Origin: Allobosea sp. 47.2.35
Lineage (GTDB): Bacteria > Pseudomonadota > Alphaproteobacteria > Rhizobiales > Beijerinckiaceae
Assembly: GCF_024655635.1 (NCBI RefSeq)
Contig: NZ_JANLGI010000005.1
Location: 181,392 to 245,391, forward strand
DNA: 64,000 nucleotides
Direction: 5' to 3'
The notes under the pieces were generated by a model that searched no databases, was not told the DNA's origin, and saw only the letters and a program-made list of their open reading frames with translations. Of the stretch, positions 55,698 to 63,615 are shown piece by piece; within the stretch, counting starts at the first letter, position 1; each line of letters opens with the position of its first letter. Both the position numbers and the translations under genes were made by a program.

Positions 55698-55846
55698 ACG
55701 CCAAATAGAGATTTTCACGTTGCTTGCCAGCGAGATTGGATTATCGAGCGCGTTACCTGAGTACATGTTGGTGTATAACAATTTCAGACTTTGGCAAGTC
55801 GAAAATTGGCACCTGATCACCCTGACTATACACCGAGAATCAATTC

Positions 55847-55878
55847 GCCGAGGGCGGAGGATACCCCCTGCCCTCGGC
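55847..55878 (-). terminator. Terminator-like hairpin after the accessory minus-strand genes
   Basis: GCCGAGGGC and GCCCTCGGC form a perfect 9-base-pair stem around a 14-base loop, 33 bases beyond the stop of the gene at 55911-56192. The remainder of 55698-55910 shows no gene and is AT-richer than its surroundings. Confidence 0.6.
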
Positions 55879-55910
55879 GATGATGGCCGAGCCGCCCTGC
55901 CCCTGGCTTT

Positions 55911-56192
55911 CTACGAATCCAGCGTGCGGCGACGCAACGCCTTGCGGAACTCGTCGACACTCATCGTCTCGACGTCGCCCCGGGCGATCTGAGCAAGCGA
56001 CTCCATGAGCCGGGCAGACAGCTCACCGATAGGCTGCGCCTCGCCCGGCCCGCACTCTTCCTCCTCCGCCCGAGCCGCCGCGCTGCGCTGATACTCGCGC
56101 AGCCGACGATCCATGCGATCGCGCGACAGACGCATCCGGGCCTCGAGCATCTGCCTCCGCAGTCGATCCATGCGGTCGTCGACCACGCTCAT
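55911..56192 (-). CDS. Hypothetical charged coiled-coil-like protein
   Basis: The 93-residue product is rich in Arg and Glu, with an N-terminal helix pattern (DRMDRLRRQMLEARMRLSRD) suggesting a coiled coil or nucleic-acid contact. Its ATG overlaps the metallophosphoesterase stop by 4 bases, which supports expression. No family is recognised. Confidence 0.6.
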   Translation of the reverse strand: MSVVDDRMDRLRRQMLEARMRLSRDRMDRRLREYQRSAAARAEEEECGPGEAQPIGELSARLMESLAQIARGDVETMSVDEFRKALRRRTLDS

Positions 56193-57022
56193 GTCGACAC
56201 CTCGATCACGAGGTCCGGCTCGAAAGCAGGATTCTCGGAGCCGTAGCCGCGGGGGTTGCAGATGACGCGGGTGTGTGATCCCTCGACCACGTAATCGAAG
56301 GAATCGTGGACGTGTCCATGGACCCAGAGGTCGGGCTGATGCTCCAGGATCATGTCAGAAAGATCAGACACGAAAGCCGGATTCAGCGGATTCGGCTGCG
56401 GGATGTAGTAGCGAGGGTGCACGCTCCACGGATGAGGCGCGTGGTGCGTCACGACGACGGTCGGGCCGTCAAACTCCTCCGAAAGCGTAGCCTCGAGGAA
56501 GCGGCGCGTGGCGAAATGTGCCTGCCGGGCGTCGGCGGGCATCCAGTTGTTGTCCCGCGAGCGGCCGGTGATCGGGGGATCGTCCGTCCGATCGATGACC
56601 CGGTGATCATTCAGCAGCCCGCTCGCATTGCGCATGGCATACGCGATGTCGCGATCCCTACCCGCGCCGGTCACGCGCTCGGCATTGAGAGCGTAGTCTG
56701 TCCAGAGCGTGCCGCCGACGAAGCGGACGCCTTCGATGACAACCGATGCGTCGTGCAGCATGTGAACGTTGGGATGTTTCTCCGCAAACGCGCATCCGCG
56801 CACGAGACCGCCGAGGTATGAATCGCGATAAAATTCGTGGTTGCCCGGCACGTAGACGACGGGAATCTCGCTCGCGACATGAAACGCAGCCCAGCGGATG
56901 GCCGCATCGATAGGCCGGTCGATGTCCCCGGCCAATACGCAGACGTCGGCATCGTGCGGAACCGGCAGCGGGATCGGCTCCTGGAGTTCCAGGTGCAGGT
57001 CGGAGAGAATCCAGATTTTCAT
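56189..57022 (-). CDS. Calcineurin-like metallophosphoesterase
   Basis: The 277-residue protein has the metal-binding motifs in order: SDLHLE, LAGDIDRP, GNHEFYRD, THHAPHP and HGHVHDSFDY. Members hydrolyse phosphomono- or diesters, including cyclic nucleotides and nucleic acid ends. The ATG at 57022 follows a strong GGGAGGGGAGGA Shine-Dalgarno sequence. It sits in a minus-strand row with two unknown genes near the replication gene, a common accessory gene on plasmids and phages. Confidence 0.9.
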   Translation of the reverse strand: MKIWILSDLHLELQEPIPLPVPHDADVCVLAGDIDRPIDAAIRWAAFHVASEIPVVYVPGNHEFYRDSYLGGLVRGCAFAEKHPNVHMLHDASVVIEGVRFVGGTLWTDYALNAERVTGAGRDRDIAYAMRNASGLLNDHRVIDRTDDPPITGRSRDNNWMPADARQAHFATRRFLEATLSEEFDGPTVVVTHHAPHPWSVHPRYYIPQPNPLNPAFVSDLSDMILEHQPDLWVHGHVHDSFDYVVEGSHTRVICNPRGYGSENPAFEPDLVIEVST

Positions 57023-57038
57023 GATGTCCTCCCCTCCC

Positions 57039-58004
57039 TCAGCGCTGCTCGTGCCGACCGCAGCGGCAGGCCAGCCAACCATTGCCGCCCACGCGGCCGT
57101 AGTCGCCGCAGCGATCACACGTCAGGGCCGAGCGCCTCTCGGCGACTTCGATGATCGGGTCGACCAGATCCGGCGCGTTGTCGGTGTAGATGCGCAGCGT
57201 GCCGTATTTTTCTTTGACATCGCTGACGCGAAACGCCTCGCGCTCGTCCGGCAGCAGGCTGGCATCAATCTGCTCGAGGGCATCCTCGACGAGGACATGC
57301 CAGCCGCGACCGGCCGCGACATAGCCGACGCCGAGCTTCCCGCTGCCGTAGAGCGCGTCGATGCGGCGGCGCCAACCGTCGTCGAGGATGGCTTCTTCCT
57401 GCCTGGACTCCGCTTCCGGAAGCACGGCGCGGGGGGCGAGCGCGGCTTCGATTTCGGCACCCAGCGCCATCGCGTACGTCGTCGTCGGCGCGGCCTCGTA
57501 GTCGGACTTCATCCCGCCCGCGAGCGCGGCCCAGCCGGTGGCGAAGATGCGGGCGATACGAGCGCGCTGCTCGATGCGGCGAACGACGGCCTTCTCGTCG
57601 AGGGTTGAGGCCTGCCACGCCGAGGCCGCCAGCCACCGAGCATGGTCGACCGCGAGGGCGGCGTAGCGCTGGGCGACCTCTCCCTCGGCACCGCCCATGC
57701 GACCCATGGCGCAGAGCAGGATGACGACATCGCGTAGCTCGTCGGACGGTAGCATCGGATCGACGGTGCGGCGCGTGTGATGGACTTCGAGCCAACGATC
57801 CATCCTGAGATCGAATTTGATGGAGTCGAGCAGCACCTGGACCGTGTCGGCGACGCGGGCGTTGATGCGGCGCGTCGCGTCGACGATGTAGGTCGCGACG
57901 GTCTCGAGGTTACCGCTGTTCGCCAGCTCTTCGATGGGGCGAAGGCGGTCAGCGGCGGCGAAGTCAGGCGGATTCGTAGTGGGGGAGTTGTCGTTGGTGG
58001 TCAT
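57039..58004 (-). CDS. Hypothetical protein with C-terminal zinc-ribbon-like cysteines
   Basis: The 321-residue product is mostly helical in appearance and ends in CDRCGDYGRVGGNGWLACRC, four cysteines spaced like a zinc ribbon. The middle part has KEKYGTLRIYTD, a segment seen in some phage and plasmid proteins of unknown function. Its Shine-Dalgarno sequence is buried in a leader hairpin (58008-58051). No function can be assigned. Confidence 0.7.
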   Translation of the reverse strand: MTTNDNSPTTNPPDFAAADRLRPIEELANSGNLETVATYIVDATRRINARVADTVQVLLDSIKFDLRMDRWLEVHHTRRTVDPMLPSDELRDVVILLCAMGRMGGAEGEVAQRYAALAVDHARWLAASAWQASTLDEKAVVRRIEQRARIARIFATGWAALAGGMKSDYEAAPTTTYAMALGAEIEAALAPRAVLPEAESRQEEAILDDGWRRRIDALYGSGKLGVGYVAAGRGWHVLVEDALEQIDASLLPDEREAFRVSDVKEKYGTLRIYTDNAPDLVDPIIEVAERRSALTCDRCGDYGRVGGNGWLACRCGRHEQR

Positions 58005-58007
58005 GTC

Positions 58008-58051
58008 GGCACCTCATGTGCGCGTCCGGTCGATGCCGGACACGAGGTGCC
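58008..58051 (-). promoter_or_regulatory. Leader hairpin that would hide a Shine-Dalgarno sequence
   Basis: In minus-strand RNA, GGCACCTC pairs with GAGGTGCC over 8 bases, and an inner GTCCGG/CCGGAC hairpin stacks between. The 3' arm contains GAGGTG, the Shine-Dalgarno sequence for the ATG at 58004. The fold would reduce translation unless opened by a protein, temperature or ribosome passage. The rest of the 58005-58198 gap shows nothing else clear. Confidence 0.5.
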
Positions 58052-58198
58052 CGGCGGCTCATGGGATCGGACGTGGCGATATGAGCTGCTGGTTGAACAT
58101 GACGGTCCTCAGGCCCCGTGGATCGGGGAGCGACTGGCGGTGTAGCCGGTGGCGATTCCACCGGCAAGCCGGTCGCGATCGATTGGTTAAGGGCGGGC

Positions 58199-58975
58199 TC
58201 AGGCGACATCCTCGGTTTCATCGGGATCGCCGTGGGCATCGGCGGTCCCGAAGAATTTCGTATCCGAAATCTCCATACGATCGGGGTCGTCGTGCTCTGC
58301 CGGTCTGCGCCGCTCTCCGTTTCGAAGGCGGAACGTCGACATCGTCGACATGGCACTCTCGACCTGCCGAGCGGAGCCCTGCGGGTTTCCGTTCGCGACG
58401 GAGATGCCGCACCAATTCCAGGGATAGGGGCCACCTGGAGGAGGCTGCACCTCAGCGCCGGTCCGAAGGCACTTCCGGATTCCGCCGCCGAGAACGTCGT
58501 CGAGACGGGCCATGTAAGGGTATCTGTCGTTGAGATGGTCGGCGGTTGCGATCAGGCCGATGGGGCTGAGCAGCTCGGTCTCGCGATAGAACCGGTTAGC
58601 CTCCGCGCGCGCCTCGTCGCACAGCAGGAACCGAAGCGACGGCGGGACCTGCTCTCGCGAGGCGGGCCGGACATCGGGCATCCGCTCAGCCGTCCGGCGT
58701 TTGGCCGACTTCTCTGCGGCGACGGCGGCGTGGTCGACGAGGACGATGCGCTCGGCAACGCGCAGGGTCTTGAGCAATGCGTCGGCGTCTTCGGGTGTGT
58801 ATCGCACCGGCGCGAGCGACCATACACAATCAGCCTTAAATGGGCCGAGTTCGAACGCCGAAGGCATCTCATCGGCACCGCTCCACTGCCAAGTCATGAA
58901 GGCAGCCGTGTCGCGCGCGGCATCCTCGGAACCGAGGGGAATTGTCTTCGGGAACTTCAGGATCACTTGCTTCAT
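58199..58975 (-). CDS. Hypothetical protein downstream of the replication initiator
   Basis: The 258-residue product has a structured N-terminal part (MKQVILKFPKTIPLG; AAFMTWQWSGADEM) and an acidic, low-complexity C-terminus (DPDETEDVA). The ATG at 58975 overlaps the rep stop codon as TGATG, so it is translationally coupled to rep. The family is not recognised; a role in replication control or partition is possible but unsupported. Confidence 0.65.
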   Translation of the reverse strand: MKQVILKFPKTIPLGSEDAARDTAAFMTWQWSGADEMPSAFELGPFKADCVWSLAPVRYTPEDADALLKTLRVAERIVLVDHAAVAAEKSAKRRTAERMPDVRPASREQVPPSLRFLLCDEARAEANRFYRETELLSPIGLIATADHLNDRYPYMARLDDVLGGGIRKCLRTGAEVQPPPGGPYPWNWCGISVANGNPQGSARQVESAMSTMSTFRLRNGERRRPAEHDDPDRMEISDTKFFGTADAHGDPDETEDVA

Positions 58976-60624
58976 CACCGTACCTCCACCCTGACGACGC
59001 GGCTGTCGGCAGCCAGCCGCCGGACATCATCCTGCGAAATCAGCAGGCCTCGGTCGGGTGAGAAGACCTCGAACCCGTCGATTGATTCATCGTCGTCCCA
59101 GCGCACGGTAAATTTGATTTCCCGAGAGCCGGTCCAGTCGGCGGCGAACATCTCGGCAGCAAAAGATTCCGCATTGGCAGCGTCGCCGGTGAGATGAAGC
59201 ACGATCAGATTGGCGGTCGTCGCGTCGACCTCAGCTTCCCGGGCGGCCTCGGCAGCGGCCTTGCGAACCCTCGACTTGTTCTCGGCTTTCGCTGCCTTGC
59301 GTTCGGAGGCCTTGGCGTCGACGGCGGCCTTGCCCTTGGCCGTGGCCTTGTAACGTTGGAACCGTGCCTTCCTGGCATCGCGTGCGAGAGCCGCCCCCTG
59401 CTTTCGGCCCATCGCGATCAGATCAGGAGACTCGATCTCCTCCATCGCGAAGGCCCACGCCGCTGCCTGAGTGCCGCGATCCTCAATCTCGATGAGCAGG
59501 CGCTCGCCGCGCAGCCGTTGGGTGTAATGCCCGTCGCTCACCGGCATCGCGGTGTCGTCGCGGGCCATCGTCAGGGCTTCGTTCAGGGCGATCAGCCAAG
59601 CGTCGAATAGATCGCTCATCATCGCGCTGACGCCGTTGTCGAGGGCGACTTTCGCCGCTCGCAGCCAGAGCACCTGATCGACGCGATAGGCCGGATCATC
59701 CACGCCCCCGACATGCCGAAGGTGTTTCGGATCGATGCCCAGCGGGCGGACCTCGTGCCGGGACTTCGGCATCAATCGGAGCACGAAACGCCAAGCGACG
59801 ATTGGGTTGCCACGCGTCGTCCCGAGCTGAGGCTGAGCCTCGTGGAGCTGGAAGTGACGGACCGAGAACAGGTCCTCGATCGCCGGATCGACAGCCCGAA
59901 GTTTGAGTTGGCCGACGTGAAGGGCTTTGCCTTCCGGAGGGCGGAACCCAAGCCAGTCAGCCATCTGTTCAACCGGCACGAGGACCTCGTGAAGATTGTT
60001 GGATGACGCGTCATACACGCATTCGCGGAGTGCCGCGGCTAGGTGGCGATACAGACGGATGCCATACCGGCTGCGCATCCGAGACATCGGCTCCAACTCG
60101 ATGTAGGCGTACCGGCGCTGCGAGGCCATGAGCTGGGCGATGGGTTTCGGGATAATGTAGTGGACCTCGTCGACGTCGCCGTCTCTCTCTGTCCACGGAA
60201 CGAGCAACTGGACGTCCTCGAACAGGCGGCCGGTGGCGGACCCGATGGAAACCGTCGTCCCGCGCAGCCGAGCCAGCGACGCCTTGATACCGGCCCGGCG
60301 GATCGTGCCGCCGAGAAAGGTCAGCACCTGGGCGGTCGGGATCGAATGCTCGAGGCGGTCCATGCGGCGGTCCGTCGAACGGTAGGCGTGGTCGACGAGC
60401 AACTCGTGCAGCGCGATGTCGTCGGCGCTCAACCGGTCGTCGCCCTTGACGGTCACGTGCTCGAGCATCTCGACGGGGCGCGGGGACTCGGGAGCGATCG
60501 CCCGGAAGTCCTCACGGGAAGCCAGGGCCTTCGACAGATCGCCTCGGGGAGCGGGCCGGAACAGGCCATCCTCGGTCCGGTCGCTCGGCGACGTCGCTCT
60601 CAGTCTTGTCCTCAGCAGACCCAT
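58975..60624 (-). CDS. Plasmid replication initiator, Rep_3 (RepB)-like
   Basis: The about 549-residue protein has two winged-helix-like regions. One spans RMDRLEHSIPTAQVLTFLGG; the other contains YIELEPMSRMRSRYGIRLYRHL, the pattern of Rep_3 initiators that bind iterons (compare ...LRSKYALRLYE...). The C-terminal third is Ala/Lys-rich and coiled-coil-like. The start chosen is the ATG at 60624; the frame stays open to 60873 only because it runs through the upstream repeats. An ATGACGCGTCAT palindrome lies inside the gene at 60003. It is longer than many Rep_3 proteins. Confidence 0.78.
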   Translation of the reverse strand: MGLLRTRLRATSPSDRTEDGLFRPAPRGDLSKALASREDFRAIAPESPRPVEMLEHVTVKGDDRLSADDIALHELLVDHAYRSTDRRMDRLEHSIPTAQVLTFLGGTIRRAGIKASLARLRGTTVSIGSATGRLFEDVQLLVPWTERDGDVDEVHYIIPKPIAQLMASQRRYAYIELEPMSRMRSRYGIRLYRHLAAALRECVYDASSNNLHEVLVPVEQMADWLGFRPPEGKALHVGQLKLRAVDPAIEDLFSVRHFQLHEAQPQLGTTRGNPIVAWRFVLRLMPKSRHEVRPLGIDPKHLRHVGGVDDPAYRVDQVLWLRAAKVALDNGVSAMMSDLFDAWLIALNEALTMARDDTAMPVSDGHYTQRLRGERLLIEIEDRGTQAAAWAFAMEEIESPDLIAMGRKQGAALARDARKARFQRYKATAKGKAAVDAKASERKAAKAENKSRVRKAAAEAAREAEVDATTANLIVLHLTGDAANAESFAAEMFAADWTGSREIKFTVRWDDDESIDGFEVFSPDRGLLISQDDVRRLAADSRVVRVEVR

Positions 60625-60871
60625 CTTCGTTGCATCCCGTGTTTCTATGCAACTAAGATGATGCGGGGTCTTCGTTGGGTAGCGCAAATCCATGCAACGA
60701 AGACATATATGTAATTGAAATTGCTTTCCGATTCCGTCGGCGGATTTGAAATGTGAGCCCTGCTCAATCGTCTTCGTTGCGCTTTTTGCAGATGTTTTCG
60801 TCACGTCCCTGCAAATAATGCAACGAAGACGATTTTGAGGGGGCCGAGCTTGCAAAAGATGCAACGAAAAC
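60623..60871. repeat. Iteron/dyad array upstream of rep, putative plasmid origin
   Basis: Seven copies of ATGCAACGAAGAC (11-13 of 13 matches) lie at 60623(-), 60647(+), 60668(-), 60692(+), 60770(-), 60818(+) and 60859(+). Copies 1-2 and 3-4 form inverted pairs with the same 11-base spacer; the copies at 60692 and 60818 are exact. Such arrays bind the initiator for replication and rep autorepression. The array ends at the proposed rep start codon. Confidence 0.75.
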
Positions 60872-61363
60872 AATGTTGACTAGACCTGATGGCGGCAGCG
60901 TTTTCGAGCGTTTTCGGAAGCCGCGATTTTGACGATTCTAGATACAAGGACTTCGTCCTGTTGGAATCGTCATTTTCTGGGGGTTCCTGGCATCCCGCCC
61001 GAGGGGGGCTGGGAGGGGTGGTTGACTGGGCAGTTGGCCTGTCGGAACCACCTCGGCTGGGTGGGTTGGGATGATGAAGATCTAACCGTGCCGCTTCGCG
61101 GTTCTTTCCCCTCTGCCTCACCCGGCCCTACGGTCCGAGCATAGCGACTGGCGGGAGAGAAACTACCTGCCCCCACCGGACCGGCCTTCGGCCCGTGTCG
61201 AGAGGCGCCGGGGAAGCCGTCTCTCGACACGGTGATGACCGGCATGGCGCGATTCATGAAGTGATGCATGACGCGTCATACATATAGCGTTATATGACGC
61301 GTCATGCATTGACTCATTTCCGCCGAAGCCGCAGGCTCGTCGTAGTCAAGGAGGCTAAGGTCG
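60872..61363. other. Structured non-coding stretch beside the rep origin
   Basis: This gap holds several hairpins and no gene I trust. GACGATTC (60931-60938) pairs with GAATCGTC (60964-60971) around an inner AGGAC-TTC-GTCCT hairpin. GTGTCGAGAG (61195-61204) pairs with CTCTCGACAC (61221-61230). Two ATGACGCGTCAT palindromes follow. It could include origin, transfer or single-strand-origin functions, or the promoter of the gene at 61364. Confidence 0.5.
61268..61305. repeat. Paired ATGACGCGTCAT palindromes
   Basis: The 12-base perfect palindrome ATGACGCGTCAT occurs at 61268-61279 and 61294-61305, each extended by GCAT on the outer side so that the whole block is a larger inverted repeat. A third exact copy is inside rep at 60003-60014. 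The pair lies about 60 bases before the gene at 61364 and may be its operator or a partition site. Confidence 0.65.
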
Positions 61364-61825
61364 ATGACAGACGTCGAGAAGGAACGGATCAACCGGCTGT
61401 ACGAGGCCTTGGAGGCGCGTCAGCGCGCCAAACCGCCGACGATCAGAGAGCTGCCGACCGAGGAGCGGAAGGCCTACATGGCGGAACTCCAGCGTCGCAC
61501 TCGGGCGAAAGCCAAAGCCGCTGCCGAGGACGGCCGTGTCGAGGCTCGGACGAAGACCATCCGTGATGCCCTCGCCGACGCCGCGCTCATCATCCTGGCA
61601 TCCGGCGCACCCGGCGCAGATGCCATCGAGAAGCTCGTTGGCATTGCCTTCGCCGGTCGCCCCGGCGTCGCGGGAACCGTGCGCGCGAAAGCCCGTGCCG
61701 GTGCGATCCGACCCAAGTTGCTGACACCCGATGTCCTGAAGGCGGCGACGTCGAAATCAGCCCTCGCGATCCTCGACCGCGCACCCGACGTCGCGCCGGA
61801 CCCGGGCGACGAGATCATTTCCTGA
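61364..61825 (+). CDS. Hypothetical plasmid-region protein
   Basis: The 153-residue product has a charged N-terminal half (ERINRLYEALEARQRA; RRTRAKAKAAAEDGRVEART) likely helical, then an Ala-rich hydrophobic stretch (DALADAALIILASGAPGADA) and a KLLTPDVLKAAT segment. GGAGG lies shortly before the ATG. Its promoter region carries the paired palindromes. No family is recognised; a DNA-binding or partition accessory role is possible. Confidence 0.6.
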   Translation: MTDVEKERINRLYEALEARQRAKPPTIRELPTEERKAYMAELQRRTRAKAKAAAEDGRVEARTKTIRDALADAALIILASGAPGADAIEKLVGIAFAGRPGVAGTVRAKARAGAIRPKLLTPDVLKAATSKSALAILDRAPDVAPDPGDEIIS

Positions 61826-62102
61826 GGCTGCCGAAGAACCGATCCCGGGCGATCTCCTCATCGCGGGTCAGCGGCCCCGCCATCCTCCGAATCCCTTGCT
61901 GCCAAGTGAGCACGTACAGGTCGTACACGCTGCCGAACCCGCCCAGTCGGATGGCCGTCGCGGCCGTGATCTCGCGCTTGGCCCACGACTCGGCGATCTC
62001 GATCCGGTTATAGGGCCCGTCTTCCATCGGCGAACCGTATCCCGGAACAACCGGATCGTCACCGGCGCTTGCTGCATTCCCGCCGGTGGCTGACGATCTC
62101 AC
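61815..62102 (-). CDS. Hypothetical small protein
   Basis: The 95-residue product overlaps the end of the convergent gene at 61364 by 11 bases. Its C-terminal part (WAKREITAATAIRLGGFGSVYDL) looks like a folded helical segment. An internal start at 62027 (MEDGPYNRIEIA) is equally possible. The proposed upstream start lies at the first TCACCGAGTGA repeat. No function is known. Confidence 0.5.
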   Translation of the reverse strand: MRSSATGGNAASAGDDPVVPGYGSPMEDGPYNRIEIAESWAKREITAATAIRLGGFGSVYDLYVLTWQQGIRRMAGPLTRDEEIARDRFFGSLRK

Positions 62103-62122
62103 CGAGTGAGGTCACTGAGTGA
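62099..62122. repeat. Tandem TCACYGAGTGA motif pair
   Basis: TCACCGAGTGA (62099-62109) and TCACTGAGTGA (62112-62122) are near-palindromes 13 bases apart just before the gene at 62135. Two more copies follow that gene, at 62506-62516 and 62582-62592. The clustering around one short gene suggests an autoregulatory or partition-site function. Confidence 0.6.
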
Positions 62123-62134
62123 GGGGAGACAGCG

Positions 62135-62425
62135 ATGGGGGGACGTCCGAACACGACCGGCAGCGAGACGCATCGGGCTTACATGCGCCGGTATCGCGCT
62201 CGGCTGGCTGCCGACGGCACGCCCGAGATCGACGACGTCGACAGGGCGCTCGTGCAGTCCCTTCTCGGTGCCATCGACGAGGCTTCCGAGCGAGCTTCCA
62301 CACCTCCGGAATGGCTGCGGGCCATCGTTTCAGGGGCGAAGTCCAGGTTGCTGGCTGCCGGTTTCGAGAAGGGGCCTGTCGCCACACGTCTCAAGCGGAG
62401 GCTCGAGCCTGTCGTTCGCCGGTGA
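62135..62425 (+). CDS. Small basic hypothetical protein
   Basis: The 96-residue product is basic at both ends (HRAYMRRYRARLAADG; RLKRRLEPVVRR) with a helical middle, consistent with a small DNA-binding protein, though no motif is conclusive. GGGGAG precedes the ATG. It is bracketed by four TCACYGAGTGA motifs, which it might bind. Confidence 0.6.
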   Translation: MGGRPNTTGSETHRAYMRRYRARLAADGTPEIDDVDRALVQSLLGAIDEASERASTPPEWLRAIVSGAKSRLLAAGFEKGPVATRLKRRLEPVVRR

Positions 62426-63061
62426 CGGTCATCGGAATCGGTCGCGCCCATTACTCCTGCGAAAAGAATCCCGATTCCGAACAACTGAATCGTTGGCATC
62501 GAGATTCACTGAGTGAGGCCGCCGCCTCGTCCATGACGCATATCGTGCCGATCCGTCTCATCCGTGGGCCATCAGGCCTTCTCACCGAGTGATGGCGGTT
62601 CGCACCACGAGGGTACTCGACTCCGGCCGTGGCCATCAGATCGATCGCCAAACGGTCATGGTTCCTTCAGCACCCGCCGAAGGTCCTGATCATGCCGGGA
62701 TGGACCGGCCCGCGACACTCGTCGAACGTCCGACCAGCGGCCCTCGCGGCCTGAAGACGACCAACGGCGGGCGGGACCCCAATCCCGCCCTTTCGGCCGC
62801 CCGGAACGATCACCGGCGGCAATCGGATCTAGACCAAGGTCTAATTTCGTGCCGCGCCTTCGCAAAGTTGTTTACAAGTTAAAATCAATAACACTTGCAA
62901 ACATCGAAGATCGTCAACTTATTTGACGGAAACCCAAGAAGTAGAATCAAAATAATATCTCGTCGGCTATTGCGCCGATGGATGCGTTCGCACATCCTTA
63001 TCTCATCGGCGGCGAGCAACGTCGATCCCGGCGGACCCGGGCAGATGAGAGGACTACGAAG
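62426..63061. other. Gap with repeats and an AT-rich leader
   Basis: The left part holds two TCACYGAGTGA motifs (62506, 62582). AGACC-AA-GGTCT (62831-62842) is a short palindrome. From about 62866 to 62975 the sequence turns strongly AT-rich compared with its neighbours, probably the promoter region of the gene at 63062. A 97-codon open frame at 62589 lacks coding character and is not called. Confidence 0.5.
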
Positions 63062-63499
63062 ATGAAGAATTTTTCTAACCTGAGCCTCACCGAGATCGAG
63101 GCGATCGATGGCAAGGCGGCTGTCGAGGCCATCGAGAAGGCCATCCGAGCCAAGATCGGCGAGGGCACCTGGTGGAACGCCTTCAACGGCCCGGCCTCGC
63201 GCGGGGTCACCGCCTACATCGGCGATGTCCGCCTCGACTTCGGCACCGACCTTTCCGAGCAGAGCGTTTTCGACGCCGCCATCGATGGGTCCACTGTCGA
63301 GGAAATCGAGGCTTGGTCCAACGACGAGCGTTCCGAAATCGAGCTCACCGTCGCGTCCTCGATCGTCGAGGAACACCTCGACCAAGGCCTCGCGAAGGAC
63401 CTGTGGCAGTCGCTGACCGAGCAGGCCGAACGCACCGCCTGGAGGCAGTCAGAAGACGAACTCAACGAGGACCTCAGGGCCATCCGGCAGGCCGCCTGA
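63062..63499 (+). CDS. Hypothetical acidic protein
   Basis: The 145-residue product is acidic, begins KNFSNLSLTEIEAIDGKAAVEA and has WWNAFNGPASRGVTAYIGD and LDFGTDLSEQSVFDAAIDG segments. AGAGGA lies about 9 bases before the ATG. It is followed by a hairpin that recurs after the next gene. No family is recognised. Confidence 0.65.
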   Translation: MKNFSNLSLTEIEAIDGKAAVEAIEKAIRAKIGEGTWWNAFNGPASRGVTAYIGDVRLDFGTDLSEQSVFDAAIDGSTVEEIEAWSNDERSEIELTVASSIVEEHLDQGLAKDLWQSLTEQAERTAWRQSEDELNEDLRAIRQAA

Positions 63500-63508
63500 T
63501 CATCGAGG

Positions 63509-63529
63509 GGCCGGGCACCCAGCCCGGCC
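63509..63529 (+). terminator. Terminator hairpin, copy 1
   Basis: GGCCGGGC-ACCCA-GCCCGGCC is a perfect 8-base-pair stem with a 5-base loop, followed by TTCCTCC. The block from GCCGCCTGATCA through the hairpin recurs after the next gene. Confidence 0.75.
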
Positions 63530-63615
63530 TTCCTCCGAGCCGCCTCAGGCAGGCGGCTTCGAGGAGGGCCAACCTCCAAACCGAAGCAGCATCATCATCA
63601 GAAGGGAACGGCACC

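Noticed and set aside
60623..60871. Possible CRISPR array in the repeat-rich stretch before rep
   Set aside because: Repeats are only 13 bases, alternate in orientation and have irregular spacing, with no cas genes; an iteron-type origin fits better.
60625..60873. Upstream extension of rep by 83 codons
   Set aside because: The extra residues are simply translations of the repeat array and lack any rep similarity; the ATG at 60624 follows the last repeat.
62589..62882. 97-codon open frame in the gap before 63062
   Set aside because: No Shine-Dalgarno sequence, no family similarity and a composition typical of non-coding island DNA.
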